Below are positions 8,896 through 17,233 of a stretch of 64,000 nt of DNA, piece by piece. The DNA lies in assembly GCA_036501825.1 (NCBI GenBank), contig DASXZP010000032.1:310001-374000 (forward strand), given 5' to 3'. The position numbers and the translations under genes are program-made. Origin of the DNA: JAFECT01 sp036501825. Lineage in GTDB: Bacteria; Pseudomonadota; Alphaproteobacteria; Caulobacterales; Caulobacteraceae. The first letter of the stretch is position 1. Each line of letters starts with the position of its first letter. The notes beneath the pieces are model-generated. The model ran no database searches, had not been told where the DNA came from, and saw only the letters and a program-made list of their open reading frames with translations.

Positions 8896-9675
8896 ATGCT
8901 GATCGACAGCCACGTGAACCTGCACGCGCCCCAGTTCGATGAAGACCGCGATGCGGTCATCACTCGCGCCCGCGAGGCCGGGGTTCGGTTGATGGTCGAG
9001 ATCTCCGACCGGGTGTCGAGTTTCGAGGCGACCCACGCGCTCGCCATGGCCCACCCTGACATCTGGTGCACGGTCGGAACCCACCCGCACGAAGCGAAGG
9101 AAAATCCGGACCTTGCCGTCGAGACCTTGGTCGGATTGGCAGGCCACCCGCGAGTCGTGGGCATCGGCGAGTGCGGCCTCGACTTCCACTACGATCTGAG
9201 CCCCCGCGAGGTTCAGGCGCAAGTGTTCCGCACCCACATCGCCGCCGCCCAGGCCACCGGCCTACCGCTGGTCGTCCACACCCGCGAGGCGGACGCGACC
9301 ATGGGCGAGTTGTTGCGCGAGGGCCGTGAGCGAGCACCGTTCAAGCTGCTCATGCACTGCTATACGAGCGGCGCGGAACTCATGAAACAAGCAGCGGGAA
9401 TGGGCGCCTGGTTCTCGGTCTCCGGCATCGCTACCTTCCGCGCCGCCGAAGACGTGCGGGCCCTGGTCCGCGCGATGCCGGCCGAGCGGATCATCGTCGA
9501 AACCGACTGCCCCTACCTGGCGCCCATGCCCATGCGCGGGCGCAGGAACGAGCCGGCCTTCATCGGCTATGTGGTCGACAAGCTGGCCGAGATCCGCGGC
9601 TGGGACCGCGCGGAGGCGCAGGCGCGCACCGAAGACGCCTTTTTCGCCCTGTTCGACCGGATCCCCCGGCCATGA
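8896..9675 (+). CDS. tatD: TatD family metal-dependent deoxyribonuclease
   Basis: A 259-residue TIM-barrel hydrolase of the TatD family (metal-dependent 3'-5' exonuclease/DNase). The ATG at 8896 is taken because it immediately follows holB and starts the conserved MLIDSH. Metal-site motifs visible are the glutamate in GIGECGLDFH, the histidine in VVHTREAD, the LMHCYTSG motif and the aspartate in IVETDCPYLAP. One oddity: the first motif, usually H-x-H, is H-V-N here (IDSHVNLH). This variant also occurs in alphaproteobacterial relatives as far as I recall, so activity is not excluded. It ends in an ATGA overlap with the next gene. Confidence 0.92.
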   Translation: MLIDSHVNLHAPQFDEDRDAVITRAREAGVRLMVEISDRVSSFEATHALAMAHPDIWCTVGTHPHEAKENPDLAVETLVGLAGHPRVVGIGECGLDFHYDLSPREVQAQVFRTHIAAAQATGLPLVVHTREADATMGELLREGRERAPFKLLMHCYTSGAELMKQAAGMGAWFSVSGIATFRAAEDVRALVRAMPAERIIVETDCPYLAPMPMRGRRNEPAFIGYVVDKLAEIRGWDRAEAQARTEDAFFALFDRIPRP

Positions 9676-10487
9676 GCCCGCGGCTGGAGGTGACCATCCT
9701 GGGCTGCGGCTCCTCTGGGGGCGTTCCACGGGCGGATGGGAACTGGGGCGCCTGCGATCCCAACGACCCGCGCAACCGGCGCTCACGCTGTTCGCTGCTG
9801 GTGCGGCGCCTGCCGCGCGCGGACGAGGGCGCCACGACCGTGGTGGTGGACACGGCGCCGGACTTCCGGCTGCAGGCGGCGTCCGCCGGGATCGAGCGGG
9901 TGGACGCGGTGCTCTACTCCCACGACCACGCCGACCAGGCCCACGGCATCGACGACCTGCGGGTCTTCGCCGGCAAGATGCGGCGGCGCACGCCCTGCTG
10001 GATGGACGCGGCGACCTACGCCTCGCTCACGAGCCGTTTCGCGTACATTTTCAACGGCGCAATGGACTATCCTGCGATCTGCGATGCGCGGCGTCTGCCC
10101 GCGCACGGGACGCCCTGGAGCGCGGACGGTCCGTCCGGCGAACTTCCCATAATCACGTTCCCGCAGGTGCACGGGCCGATCAAGTCGGTGGGCTACCGGT
10201 TCGGCGGCGTGGCCTATTCGAGCGACGTGTCCGCCTTTTCGCCTGAGGCGATGGCCGCGCTGACCGGTCTCGACCTTTGGATCGTCGACGCTCTGCGCTG
10301 GACGCCGCACCCGACCCATTCGGACGTGGAGCAGGCGCTGGCCTGGATCGCCGAGCTGAAGCCGCGCCGCGCGGTGCTGACCAACATGCATGTGGACCTG
10401 GATTACGCCGAACTCGCTCGCCGACTGCCGCCCGGAGTCGAGCCCGCGTTTGACGGCTGGCGTCACGAATTCGCACTAGACGCCTAA
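9672..10487 (+). CDS. Metallo-beta-lactamase-fold hydrolase (PhnP-like)
   Basis: A 271-residue MBL-fold hydrolase. The N-terminus has LGCGSSGGVPR, typical of the PhnP/RNase Z-like branch. The metal motif H-x-H-x-D-H appears as YSHDHADQAHG near residue 80, and TNMHVDLDY supplies the late ligands. PhnP is a cyclic-phosphate phosphodiesterase, but the paralogue that follows tatD in alphaproteobacteria has no firm function, so only the fold is claimed. The ATG at 9672 overlaps the tatD stop (ATGA), which makes this the last gene of the tmk operon. Confidence 0.88.
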   Translation: MSPRLEVTILGCGSSGGVPRADGNWGACDPNDPRNRRSRCSLLVRRLPRADEGATTVVVDTAPDFRLQAASAGIERVDAVLYSHDHADQAHGIDDLRVFAGKMRRRTPCWMDAATYASLTSRFAYIFNGAMDYPAICDARRLPAHGTPWSADGPSGELPIITFPQVHGPIKSVGYRFGGVAYSSDVSAFSPEAMAALTGLDLWIVDALRWTPHPTHSDVEQALAWIAELKPRRAVLTNMHVDLDYAELARRLPPGVEPAFDGWRHEFALDA

Positions 10488-10586
10488 ATGAGCTGAACTT
10501 TCCGACGCCGCCTCCCGGCTGAACGTCCGCCTTGCCGCCGCGCCGCACTGCAGCCTAGGCTCGTGCAGGAGTTCGGGGAGCAGGTC

Positions 10587-13067
10587 ATGGGCTTGAAGGT
10601 GTTCGCGCGGGCTGTGGTCCTCGCCGGTTTTGCCGCGCCGTTCGTGGTTATGGGCGCAGCCCAGGCCGACACGCCGGCCAGCGTCTATCACACGCCCCCG
10701 GCGCCAATCCCCGCCATGATCGAGGCCGCCCCGACGCCGGGCGTGAGCCTCAGCCGCGACCGCAAGCGCATCGCCATCTACGGCCGCGAAAGCCTTCCCA
10801 CCATCGAGGCCCTGTCGCGGCCGATCCTGCGCCTCGGCGGCTTCCGCATCTCGCCCCAGACCAACGGGCCCGCAGAAATCCGCCTCAACTGGTTGAACGC
10901 CTTGACCTTCGAGGACGTGGCCACGGGCAAGACCCTGGACGCCGCCGTGCCCAAGGGCATGCGCTTCGCCGCGCCCCGCTGGTCGCCCGACGGCAAACAC
11001 GTCGCCTTCATCGCGGAGGCGCCGAACGGCCTGGAACTCTGGGTCGCCGACGCCGACAGCGGCCAGGCGCGCAAGCTCACCGGCGCGGTCGTCAACGCCG
11101 CCTTCGGCATGCGGCTCGAATGGACCCCCGACAGCTCAGCCGTGCTCGTTCCTTGCGTCCCTGAGGGCCGTGGCGCGCCGCCGGCGGCGTCCAGCACGCC
11201 CAACGGCCCGATCATCCAGGAGAGCGACGGCCGCGCGGCGCCGGGGCGGACCTACGAGGACCTGCTGACCGACGCCCACGACGAGGCCCTGTTCGACTAT
11301 TTCTTCACCGCCCGGCTGACCCGGATTGGTCTCGACGGCCACATGACGGCGTTAGGCGCCCCCGGCGTCTACGAGTCCTTCCAGCTCTCGCCCGACGGCC
11401 GCTTCGTGCTCGTGGAGCGGCTGCACAAGCCGTACAGCTACAACGTCCCGGCCCGGCTGTTCCCGACCGAGATCGCCGTCCTCGACGCCGCCGACGGCCA
11501 TCCGGTGAAGACTCTCGCGGACCGCCCGATCGCCGACAACCTGCCGATCGCCGCCGACGCGGTTCCCGCCGGCCCGCGCGACGCCGAATGGCGCGCCGAT
11601 GCGCCGGCGACCCTGGTTTGGGCCGAGGCCCAGGACGGAGGCGATCCGCGCAGGAAGGTCGAGATCCACGACCGCCTGCTCAGCCTCGATGCGCCTTTCG
11701 CCGCCGCGCCGCGCGCTGTGGCCGACCTGACCGAGCGTTACCGCGCCGCCTTCTGGGGCTCCAAGAACCTGGCCCTGGTCACTGAGCGCTGGAACAAGAC
11801 CAAGCACGAGACGCGGCTGGTCATCGACCCGTCCGGCGCCAGGCCCGCGCGCGTTCTGCTCCAGCGAAACTCGCAGGACCAGTTGAGCGACCCGGGAGAA
11901 CCTATGGAAAAGACCGGACCTTTCGGCGCGTCGGTCATCGCCATGAGCGTTGACGGCAAGGGTGTCCTGTTCAGCGGGGCCGGCGCGGCGCGCGACGGCG
12001 AGCATCCTTTCGTGGCGCGCATGGACCTGGCCACCGGCACGGAAGACCGGCTTTGGACCTCCGAGCCCGACTACTACGAGGCGCCGCAGGGGCTGCTCCG
12101 CGACGACGGAACGGTCTTCCTGACCCGGCGCGAGAGCCGCAACGATCCCCCCAATTACTTCGTGCGCTCGTCGGCGGGCGGAGCGCCGCGCGCCCTGACC
12201 CATTTCGCCGATCCGGAGCCGCAGTTCGCGGGCGTGACCAAGCAACTGTTGGTCTACAAGCGCGCCGATGGGGTGAACCTGTCGGGCACGCTCTATCTGC
12301 CGGCCGGCTACGACAAGGCCCGCGACGGGCCGTTGCCCATGCTGATGTGGGCCTACCCGACCGAGTTCACCGACGCGAAGGTGGCGGGCGAGGTCATCGA
12401 CCGCGAGCGCAACCGCTTCACCCGCCTGGCCGGGATCAGCCACCTGTTCCTGCTGACCCAGGGCTACGCCATCTTCGACGGCTTCTCCGCGCCGATCATC
12501 GGAGCCAACGGGGCCGAGCCCAACGACACCTACGTCGAACAGCTCGTCGCCGACGCCAAGGCTGCGGTGGACGAGGTGGTGGCCCAGGGCGTGGCGGATC
12601 CGGACCGGATCGCGGTCGGCGGCCACAGCTATGGGGCGTTCATGACCGCGAACCTGCTGGCGCACTCGGACCTGTTCCGCGCCGGCATCGCGCGGTCGGG
12701 CGCCTATAACCGCACGCTGACGCCCTTCGGCTTCCAGAACGAGGAAAGGACCTACTGGCAAGCCACGGACGTCTATACCAAAATGAGCCCCTTCACCTTC
12801 GCGCCGCAGATCAAGTCGCCGATCCTGCTGATCCACGGCGAGCAGGACGACAACGACGGCACCTTCCCGATCCAGAGCGAGCGGTTCTACGCGGCGCTTA
12901 AGGGCGCGGGAGCGACGGTGCGCTACGTCCAGCTTCCCTACGAACCGCACGGCTATCGCGGCCGGGAGTCGAGCGAAGAGGTGCTGTGGGAGATGAACGA
13001 CTGGCTGGACCGCTACGTGAAGCACGCGCCGCCGCGCGCGAAACCGGTGGCGAAGACGGGCGAATAG
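10587..13067 (+). CDS. Exported S9-family prolyl-oligopeptidase-like serine peptidase
   Basis: An 826-residue peptidase. The ATG at 10587 is chosen because GGGGAG sits six bases upstream and it begins the signal peptide (MGLKVFARAVVLAGFAAPF, ending AQA); an in-frame GTG at 10563 is less likely. The first 550 residues form a beta-propeller-like region with WSPDGKHVAFI and LSPDGRFVLVER repeats. The C-terminal alpha/beta hydrolase has the nucleophile GGHSYGAF (near residue 675), aspartate in IHGEQDDND and histidine in YEPHGYR, giving a complete catalytic triad. It likely cleaves short peptides in the periplasm. BlaI follows on the same strand after an 86-base gap with its own operator. Confidence 0.9.
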   Translation: MGLKVFARAVVLAGFAAPFVVMGAAQADTPASVYHTPPAPIPAMIEAAPTPGVSLSRDRKRIAIYGRESLPTIEALSRPILRLGGFRISPQTNGPAEIRLNWLNALTFEDVATGKTLDAAVPKGMRFAAPRWSPDGKHVAFIAEAPNGLELWVADADSGQARKLTGAVVNAAFGMRLEWTPDSSAVLVPCVPEGRGAPPAASSTPNGPIIQESDGRAAPGRTYEDLLTDAHDEALFDYFFTARLTRIGLDGHMTALGAPGVYESFQLSPDGRFVLVERLHKPYSYNVPARLFPTEIAVLDAADGHPVKTLADRPIADNLPIAADAVPAGPRDAEWRADAPATLVWAEAQDGGDPRRKVEIHDRLLSLDAPFAAAPRAVADLTERYRAAFWGSKNLALVTERWNKTKHETRLVIDPSGARPARVLLQRNSQDQLSDPGEPMEKTGPFGASVIAMSVDGKGVLFSGAGAARDGEHPFVARMDLATGTEDRLWTSEPDYYEAPQGLLRDDGTVFLTRRESRNDPPNYFVRSSAGGAPRALTHFADPEPQFAGVTKQLLVYKRADGVNLSGTLYLPAGYDKARDGPLPMLMWAYPTEFTDAKVAGEVIDRERNRFTRLAGISHLFLLTQGYAIFDGFSAPIIGANGAEPNDTYVEQLVADAKAAVDEVVAQGVADPDRIAVGGHSYGAFMTANLLAHSDLFRAGIARSGAYNRTLTPFGFQNEERTYWQATDVYTKMSPFTFAPQIKSPILLIHGEQDDNDGTFPIQSERFYAALKGAGATVRYVQLPYEPHGYRGRESSEEVLWEMNDWLDRYVKHAPPRAKPVAKTGE

Positions 13068-13085
13068 GGGGCTCGGCAGAGTCCT

Positions 13086-13099
13086 ACTAAAAATTTAGT
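13086..13099. promoter_or_regulatory. Candidate BlaI operator overlapping a -35 box
   Basis: A perfect inverted repeat ACTAAA-AA-TTTAGT lies 55 bases before the BlaI-family gene. A sigma-70 type -35 hexamer TTGACG starts at its last base (13099-13104), so a bound repressor would block RNA polymerase. BlaI/MecI/CopY repressors are known to bind short dyads of this sort in their own promoters. No convincing -10 box is seen at the expected distance, and binding is inferred. Confidence 0.55.
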
Positions 13100-13153
13100 T
13101 GACGGGCGCCGGGGTGCGGCGCGAGGCTCTCCGAACGATTTAGGAGACCCGCC

Positions 13154-13558
13154 TTGGCCACCCAGCCCCGGGAGCGCGCGTCCGGCGTTCTGACCCCGCT
13201 CGAACTCGAGATCATGCAGGTCCTGTGGGACGGCGGCGGCTCGACCGTGGCCGAGGTTCAGGGCCGGCTGAAAGGCGAACTGGCCTACACCACGGTCCAG
13301 ACCATGCTGAACGTGCTGCTGCGCAAGAAGAAGGTGCGCCGGCGCGCGGTCGGGCGCGCTTTCGCCTACGAACCGGCGATCAGCCGCGAAGGCGCGATCA
13401 GCACCACGGTCAGCGATCTGGTGGCGCGCATGTTCGGCGGCTCCAGCGAGGCGCTGTTGATGGCGCTGGTCGACACCCGCCAGGTCACGCCCGAACAGCT
13501 GGCCCGCGCCGCCAAGCTCCTGGAAGAGAGCGAAAAGGACGGGGAGGGGGAGGCATGA
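13154..13558 (+). CDS. BlaI/MecI/CopY family transcriptional repressor
   Basis: A 134-residue winged-helix repressor. Residues about 12-75 match the family: LTPLELEIMQVLWDGG, then VAEVQGRL, then the recognition helix region AYTTVQTMLNVLLRKKKV and the wing RRAVGRAFAYEP. The C-terminal part is the dimerisation region that is cleaved in the BlaI-BlaR1 system. Translation appears to start at TTG 13154, with AGGAG about eight bases upstream. The stop overlaps the ATG of the downstream M56 membrane protein, the standard BlaI-BlaR1 arrangement, and a dyad operator precedes it. The inducing signal is unknown and no beta-lactamase gene directly adjoins. Confidence 0.92.
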   Translation: MATQPRERASGVLTPLELEIMQVLWDGGGSTVAEVQGRLKGELAYTTVQTMLNVLLRKKKVRRRAVGRAFAYEPAISREGAISTTVSDLVARMFGGSSEALLMALVDTRQVTPEQLARAAKLLEESEKDGEGEA

Positions 13559-15324
13559 TCGGCGCGGCCTTCCTCGACTATTTGGTCAATGCGCTCTGGC
13601 AGGCGCCACTGCTGGGCCTGGGCGCCGCGGCGCTGGTTCGTCTGGGCAGCCTTGGACCACTCGGCCGTCATCGAGTCTGGCTGACCTGCTTGGCGCTGGT
13701 CGTTGTTCTGCCGACGCTCAGCCTGGTCCCGCTGATCCCGAACTCCACGCCGGCGCCGTCCGCCCCGGTCGACGCCACGCCGGTCGTCGTTACGCCGGAG
13801 ATGGCCGCGGCCCTCAACGCCATGCCGGCTCCGACCCCAGCGGCGTTGCCGTCAGTGTTCCAGGTCGACGAGCGGGTCGCCTGGGCCTTGGCGATCGCCT
13901 TTGCGGCCGCGGTCGGATTCGGACTCGTGCGTCTGGTCGCCGGCTGGCTGGCGGTGCGCAATCTGGTCAAAGGCGCGGCGCCCGTGGTTCTCCCGGCCGA
14001 CCTCGCCGCCGAACTCCGCCAGTTCGCCAAGTCGCACGGGGCGGCCATGCCGCGGATCCGGCAGAGCGACCGTGTCGCTGGCCCCGCCGTGGCCGGCGCG
14101 CTTCGGGCGACGATCCTCGTGCCCGTCGACTTTGCGTCCCGGCCACAGGCTGAGGTGCGCGCCGCGCTGCTGCACGAGATCGCCCGCGTCGTGCGGCGTG
14201 ACTACGCGGTCAATCTGGCCGGTGAGGCGCTGGCGCTGCCGCTGTGGTGGCATCCGGCGCTGCACCTTATCGCGGCGGAGGTCCGCCGCTCGCGCGAGCT
14301 GGTCTGTGACGCCATGGCCTCGACCGCCATGCGCTCGCAAACCGCCTATGCGCGCAGCCTGGTTTCGCTTGCGGGGGCAATCGATCCAGCCCAGGCCCAA
14401 GGCGCGTCAGTCGCCGTCGGCCTCTTCGGAAAATCCCTGTTAGAGGAGAGACTTATGCATCTCATCGGACCTAAGCGGCCAACCGGCCCCGCGCTCAAGG
14501 CCCTGGGCCTGATCGGCGGCGGCGCGGTCGCGGCCGGCGTCCTCGGCGCCGCCAGCCTGTTGCACGTGTCCACCGCGCTGGCCCAGCCTGCACCGGCGCC
14601 GCAAGCTCCGCCGGCCGTTCAGGCGCCGCTGGCGACTCCGGCGGCCATGCCTGCACCCGCGGCCATGGCGACACCCGCTGCGGCGCCGACTCCGCCGGCG
14701 ATGCCGGCGATGGCGGCTCAGGCCGCCGAAGCGCCGGTGGCGGCCCAGGCAGTGGTGACGTCCGACGATGCGGACGCCGACGCCGCGGACTCCAGCGACG
14801 GCACCCAGGTGGTCATCGACCAGGACCGTCACGGCCATAAGCACAAGTGGGTTTCGCGCTCGGGCAAGACCTACACGGTCATCAACGACCAGGACGGCGA
14901 TCTGACGCCTGAGCAACAGGCGCGGCTGGAAGAATCCGTGTCGAAGGCGACCGCCGAGGCGGTCAAGGCCGCGGCCATGGTCAATTCGCCGGAGTTCAAG
15001 GCCCAGATGGCGGCAATCAAGTCCAACCAGGTGGCGCTCAAGGCCAAACTCGCGGCGCTGAAGGCGCTGGACGGGCCGAAGCTCCGTGCACAGATCAAAG
15101 AGGCGCAGCTGGCGGCGATGAAGGACGTCGATGTGGTCGCGATCCAGGACAAGGCCATGAAGGCCAAGCTGAAAGCGCTGAAGGTGCTCGACGATCCGGA
15201 GATCAAGGCCAAGATCGAGCGCGCCCAGCGGCTCGAACAATCGCCGGAATGGCGCAAGGCCGAAGCCGATCTGCAAGCCGCCGCCGCACGGCTCCGCGAC
15301 CTCGCGAAACAGGAAGAACAGTGA
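13555..15324 (+). CDS. M56 (BlaR1-like) membrane protein with altered zinc motif
   Basis: A 589-residue integral membrane protein, partner of the BlaI repressor. Hydrophobic helices lie at about residues 6-28, 40-60 and 103-128, with a fourth near 310-335. Between the third and fourth is the M56 peptidase region. The expected H-E-x-x-H zinc motif reads HEIAR at residues 207-211, so the second histidine is arginine; the downstream ELVCDAMA glutamate motif is intact. The C-terminal 250 residues have no penicillin-binding sensor. They are a Pro/Ala linker, a His/Lys patch (HGHKHK) and a long Lys/Ala-rich helical region. The start overlaps the blaI-like stop. Signal transduction by proteolysis may be lost or work differently. 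Confidence 0.85.
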   Translation: MIGAAFLDYLVNALWQAPLLGLGAAALVRLGSLGPLGRHRVWLTCLALVVVLPTLSLVPLIPNSTPAPSAPVDATPVVVTPEMAAALNAMPAPTPAALPSVFQVDERVAWALAIAFAAAVGFGLVRLVAGWLAVRNLVKGAAPVVLPADLAAELRQFAKSHGAAMPRIRQSDRVAGPAVAGALRATILVPVDFASRPQAEVRAALLHEIARVVRRDYAVNLAGEALALPLWWHPALHLIAAEVRRSRELVCDAMASTAMRSQTAYARSLVSLAGAIDPAQAQGASVAVGLFGKSLLEERLMHLIGPKRPTGPALKALGLIGGGAVAAGVLGAASLLHVSTALAQPAPAPQAPPAVQAPLATPAAMPAPAAMATPAAAPTPPAMPAMAAQAAEAPVAAQAVVTSDDADADAADSSDGTQVVIDQDRHGHKHKWVSRSGKTYTVINDQDGDLTPEQQARLEESVSKATAEAVKAAAMVNSPEFKAQMAAIKSNQVALKAKLAALKALDGPKLRAQIKEAQLAAMKDVDVVAIQDKAMKAKLKALKVLDDPEIKAKIERAQRLEQSPEWRKAEADLQAAAARLRDLAKQEEQ

Positions 15325-15332
15325 TGCTGCGC

Positions 15333-15359
15333 GGGACCGGCGGAAACGCCGTCGGTCCC
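15333..15359 (+). terminator. Hairpin after the M56 gene
   Basis: GGGACCG (15333-15339) pairs with CGGTCCC (15353-15359), and an inner GCG/CGC pair closes a GAAA tetraloop with a small bulge. It begins nine bases after the M56 stop. There is no clear run of T afterwards, so intrinsic termination is only possible, not shown. Confidence 0.35.
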
Positions 15360-15420
15360 GACGTTGCCTTGGTGGAATGGCTTCGAAGCCGCGCCAGGGT
15401 CCTTATTTCGGAAAGGCTAT

Positions 15421-15451
15421 CCAATATTGGCAACGTTTCACTTCACATACC
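15421..15451 (+). repeat. Left inverted end of the IS1595-type element
   Basis: Contains AATATTGG followed by CAACGTTTCA at 15431-15440, which match the complement of 17257-17264 and 17245-17254 respectively. The right copy has two extra G bases between these blocks. The match is imperfect further inward, as is usual for IS ends. Confidence 0.65.
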
Positions 15452-15469
15452 GTGGTGGAGGAAACGAGC

Positions 15470-15760
15470 ATGGACCGAACCACGGACGAAGCCCCTCAGC
15501 CGGGAGATTTGCTCTACGGCTTTGTGGTGATCGGGAGCGGCCCAGAATTGGGAGCCGCATACGAACGCCTCAGGGAAGCTCAATCGGTACCGGGTAAACA
15601 TACTGAGGCTGTTCTGAAGTCGGATTTGGCTCTCGTTCAATCCTATGAGCTTCAAGCCTTATCCTCTCCGGCCGGGCGGGCTGCATTTCCCGCGATGGCA
15701 GAGTCGGCCGTGCGTAAAGGTCTGATCCCTCCCGCTCCAGAGTCGCCCAGCAAAAAGTGA
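15470..15760 (+). CDS. Hypothetical small protein inside the IS1595-type element
   Basis: A 96-residue soluble, charged protein that I do not recognise. The ATG at 15470 follows a strong GGAGGA ribosome binding site by eight bases; a longer frame opening at 15377 would run through the element's terminal repeat and is disfavoured. The sequence has a central helical segment with Lys/Asp/Glu (KHTEAVLKSDLALVQSYEL) and ends in a Pro/Ser/Lys tail. It lies between the left inverted end and the transposase, in the same orientation, and so is a passenger or accessory gene of the element. Its function is unknown. Confidence 0.6.
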   Translation: MDRTTDEAPQPGDLLYGFVVIGSGPELGAAYERLREAQSVPGKHTEAVLKSDLALVQSYELQALSSPAGRAAFPAMAESAVRKGLIPPAPESPSKK

Positions 15761-15835
15761 CCTCTCCGTCCGGCAGATGGAGAGTCAGCCGGATCACGCC
15801 GCTTTCGTCGATCATACGCACTCCCTGAGGCCAAA

Positions 15836-16741
15836 ATGGCTAAGTCCGTTCTCTCTGCCCCGCGCTTCCACAACGAGGAAGCCGCCTTTGCCTACGTCGA
15901 GAAGCGCCTTTGGCCGAACGGGCCGGTCTGCCCTTTCTGTGGCGAGGGCAAGGACCGGATTGGAGCCTTGAAGGGTAAGACGACCCGGATTGGTCTCTAC
16001 AAGTGCTACGGCTGCAAGAAGCCGTTCACGGTGCGGGTTGGGACGATCTTCGAGTCCTCGCACCTGCCTATGCGCCTGTGGCTTCAGGCCATGCACCTGC
16101 TCTGTTCCAGCAAGAAGGGCATCAGCACCCGCCAGCTGCAACGGACCCTGGGCGTCGGGATGAAAACCGCGTGGTTCCTGTCTCACCGTATCCGGGCCGC
16201 TATGGAGCAGGATTTCAGCACCCCGATTGGTGGCGCGGGAAAGGTCGTGGAAGCCGATGAAATGTTTATCGGAAAGTCTCCCAAGTCCCGAAAAGTGAAA
16301 GGGAAATGGACCGATATTCAGATCCTCAGCCTAGTGGAGCGCGGCGGCAAAACCCGCTCGGTCTATCTCGACCACAGGACGACCCGCGCGGCCTTGCATG
16401 AGCATCTGGATTTTGACAGCCGCCTAGTCACCGACGGCGCCCAGCACTTCAAAAACGTCCTTCACGTCGGCCAGCACCAGAGCGTCGATCACTCCAAGAA
16501 GGAATGGTCGCGCGGGGACGTGCATATCCAGACGACCGAAGCGTTCTTTTCCGTGTTCAAGCGCGGGCTTGTCGGAGTCTATCAGCACATGAGCAAGCGC
16601 CACCTACAGCGCTATCTCGCCGAATTCGACTTCCGCCAGAACAACCGCGCCAAGCTCGGCATAGACGACGTGACCCGGACCGAAAACGCCATCCGGGGCA
16701 TGGCCGGGAAGCGGCTCACCTATCACGCCGTAGCGGGCTAG
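15836..16741 (+). CDS. IS1595-family (ISXO2-like) DDE transposase
   Basis: A 301-residue transposase. An N-terminal zinc ribbon is visible as CPFC near residue 33 and CYGC near 60. The ISXO2-like catalytic domain follows, with the first acidic residue in VVEADEMFIGK (about residue 140), the second in LVTDGAQHF (about 200), and the late glutamate in QTTEAFFSVFKRG (about 236). The HLQRYLAEFDFRQNNR segment characteristic of the family follows. Length is normal and no frame disruption is seen, so it may be active. It is flanked by small genes and enclosed by inverted ends. Confidence 0.93.
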   Translation: MAKSVLSAPRFHNEEAAFAYVEKRLWPNGPVCPFCGEGKDRIGALKGKTTRIGLYKCYGCKKPFTVRVGTIFESSHLPMRLWLQAMHLLCSSKKGISTRQLQRTLGVGMKTAWFLSHRIRAAMEQDFSTPIGGAGKVVEADEMFIGKSPKSRKVKGKWTDIQILSLVERGGKTRSVYLDHRTTRAALHEHLDFDSRLVTDGAQHFKNVLHVGQHQSVDHSKKEWSRGDVHIQTTEAFFSVFKRGLVGVYQHMSKRHLQRYLAEFDFRQNNRAKLGIDDVTRTENAIRGMAGKRLTYHAVAG

Positions 16742-16779
16742 GGCTTGCCCCCAGGTCCGCTGGGGATAGGCTCGCGCCC

Positions 16780-16947
16780 ATGACCAAGCCGAAGGCCCCC
16801 AAGCCGCCCAAGAAGGCGGACGACCCCGAGCAATCCAAGCGCTTCATTGAGGCGGCTCAAGCGGGCGAGACCGACCCGGACCCCAAGGCGTTCGACCGGG
16901 CCTTTGACAAGCTGGCGAAGCCCGGAAAGCCGAACGGCGGGAGCTAG
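16780..16947 (+). CDS. Small charged protein downstream of the transposase
   Basis: A 55-residue Lys/Pro- and Asp/Glu-rich protein beginning MTKPKAPKPPKKADD and containing SKRFIEAAQ and FDRAFDKLAKP. I recall similar short proteins encoded next to IS1595-type transposases in alphaproteobacteria, but no function is established. The ATG lies 38 bases after the transposase stop in the same orientation. The Lys/Pro-rich start followed by an amphipathic helix could be a DNA- or protein-binding peptide, which is speculation. Confidence 0.6.
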   Translation: MTKPKAPKPPKKADDPEQSKRFIEAAQAGETDPDPKAFDRAFDKLAKPGKPNGGS

Positions 16948-17009
16948 GCTTACCGCCCAATTCCCGCCGCCGTATCCTAGGGGTTCTGAAGCCAACCTAG
17001 GAAAATCCC

Positions 17010-17204
17010 ATGACCATGACTCGTCCGGGCCTCACTTGCTCGAAGTGCGGGATGCCGTTTGCCCTTCGACTTGTGGGCTCTCCGACTGAAGCGGAGATTG
17101 AGGCTCTGCCTGATCCGTTTGACGCGACGTGTCCCGTCTGCGGCCATACCGACCAGTACCAACAATCCGCCATGCATGACCTGGCGGCGGACCCTCTCCA
17201 ATAA
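17010..17204 (+). CDS. Small zinc-ribbon protein in the IS1595-type element
   Basis: A 64-residue protein with two Cys-x-x-Cys knuckles, CSKC near residue 10 and CPVC near residue 41, spaced as in a zinc ribbon. The segment between them (EAEIEALPDPFDATC) is acidic. AGGAAAA sits about seven bases before the ATG at 17010; a second ATG two codons later is also possible. It is the last gene before the right inverted end of the element and shares the orientation of the transposase. It may bind nucleic acid or a protein partner; no function is known. Confidence 0.6.
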   Translation: MTMTRPGLTCSKCGMPFALRLVGSPTEAEIEALPDPFDATCPVCGHTDQYQQSAMHDLAADPLQ

Positions 17205-17233
17205 CCGGATTTCCCGGGCTCCCTAGCGGGCTA

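Noticed and set aside
15570..15821. 83-residue minus-strand frame in the left part of the IS1595-type element
   Set aside because: The opposite plus-strand frame has a strong ribosome binding site and the same orientation as the transposase, and this one has neither.
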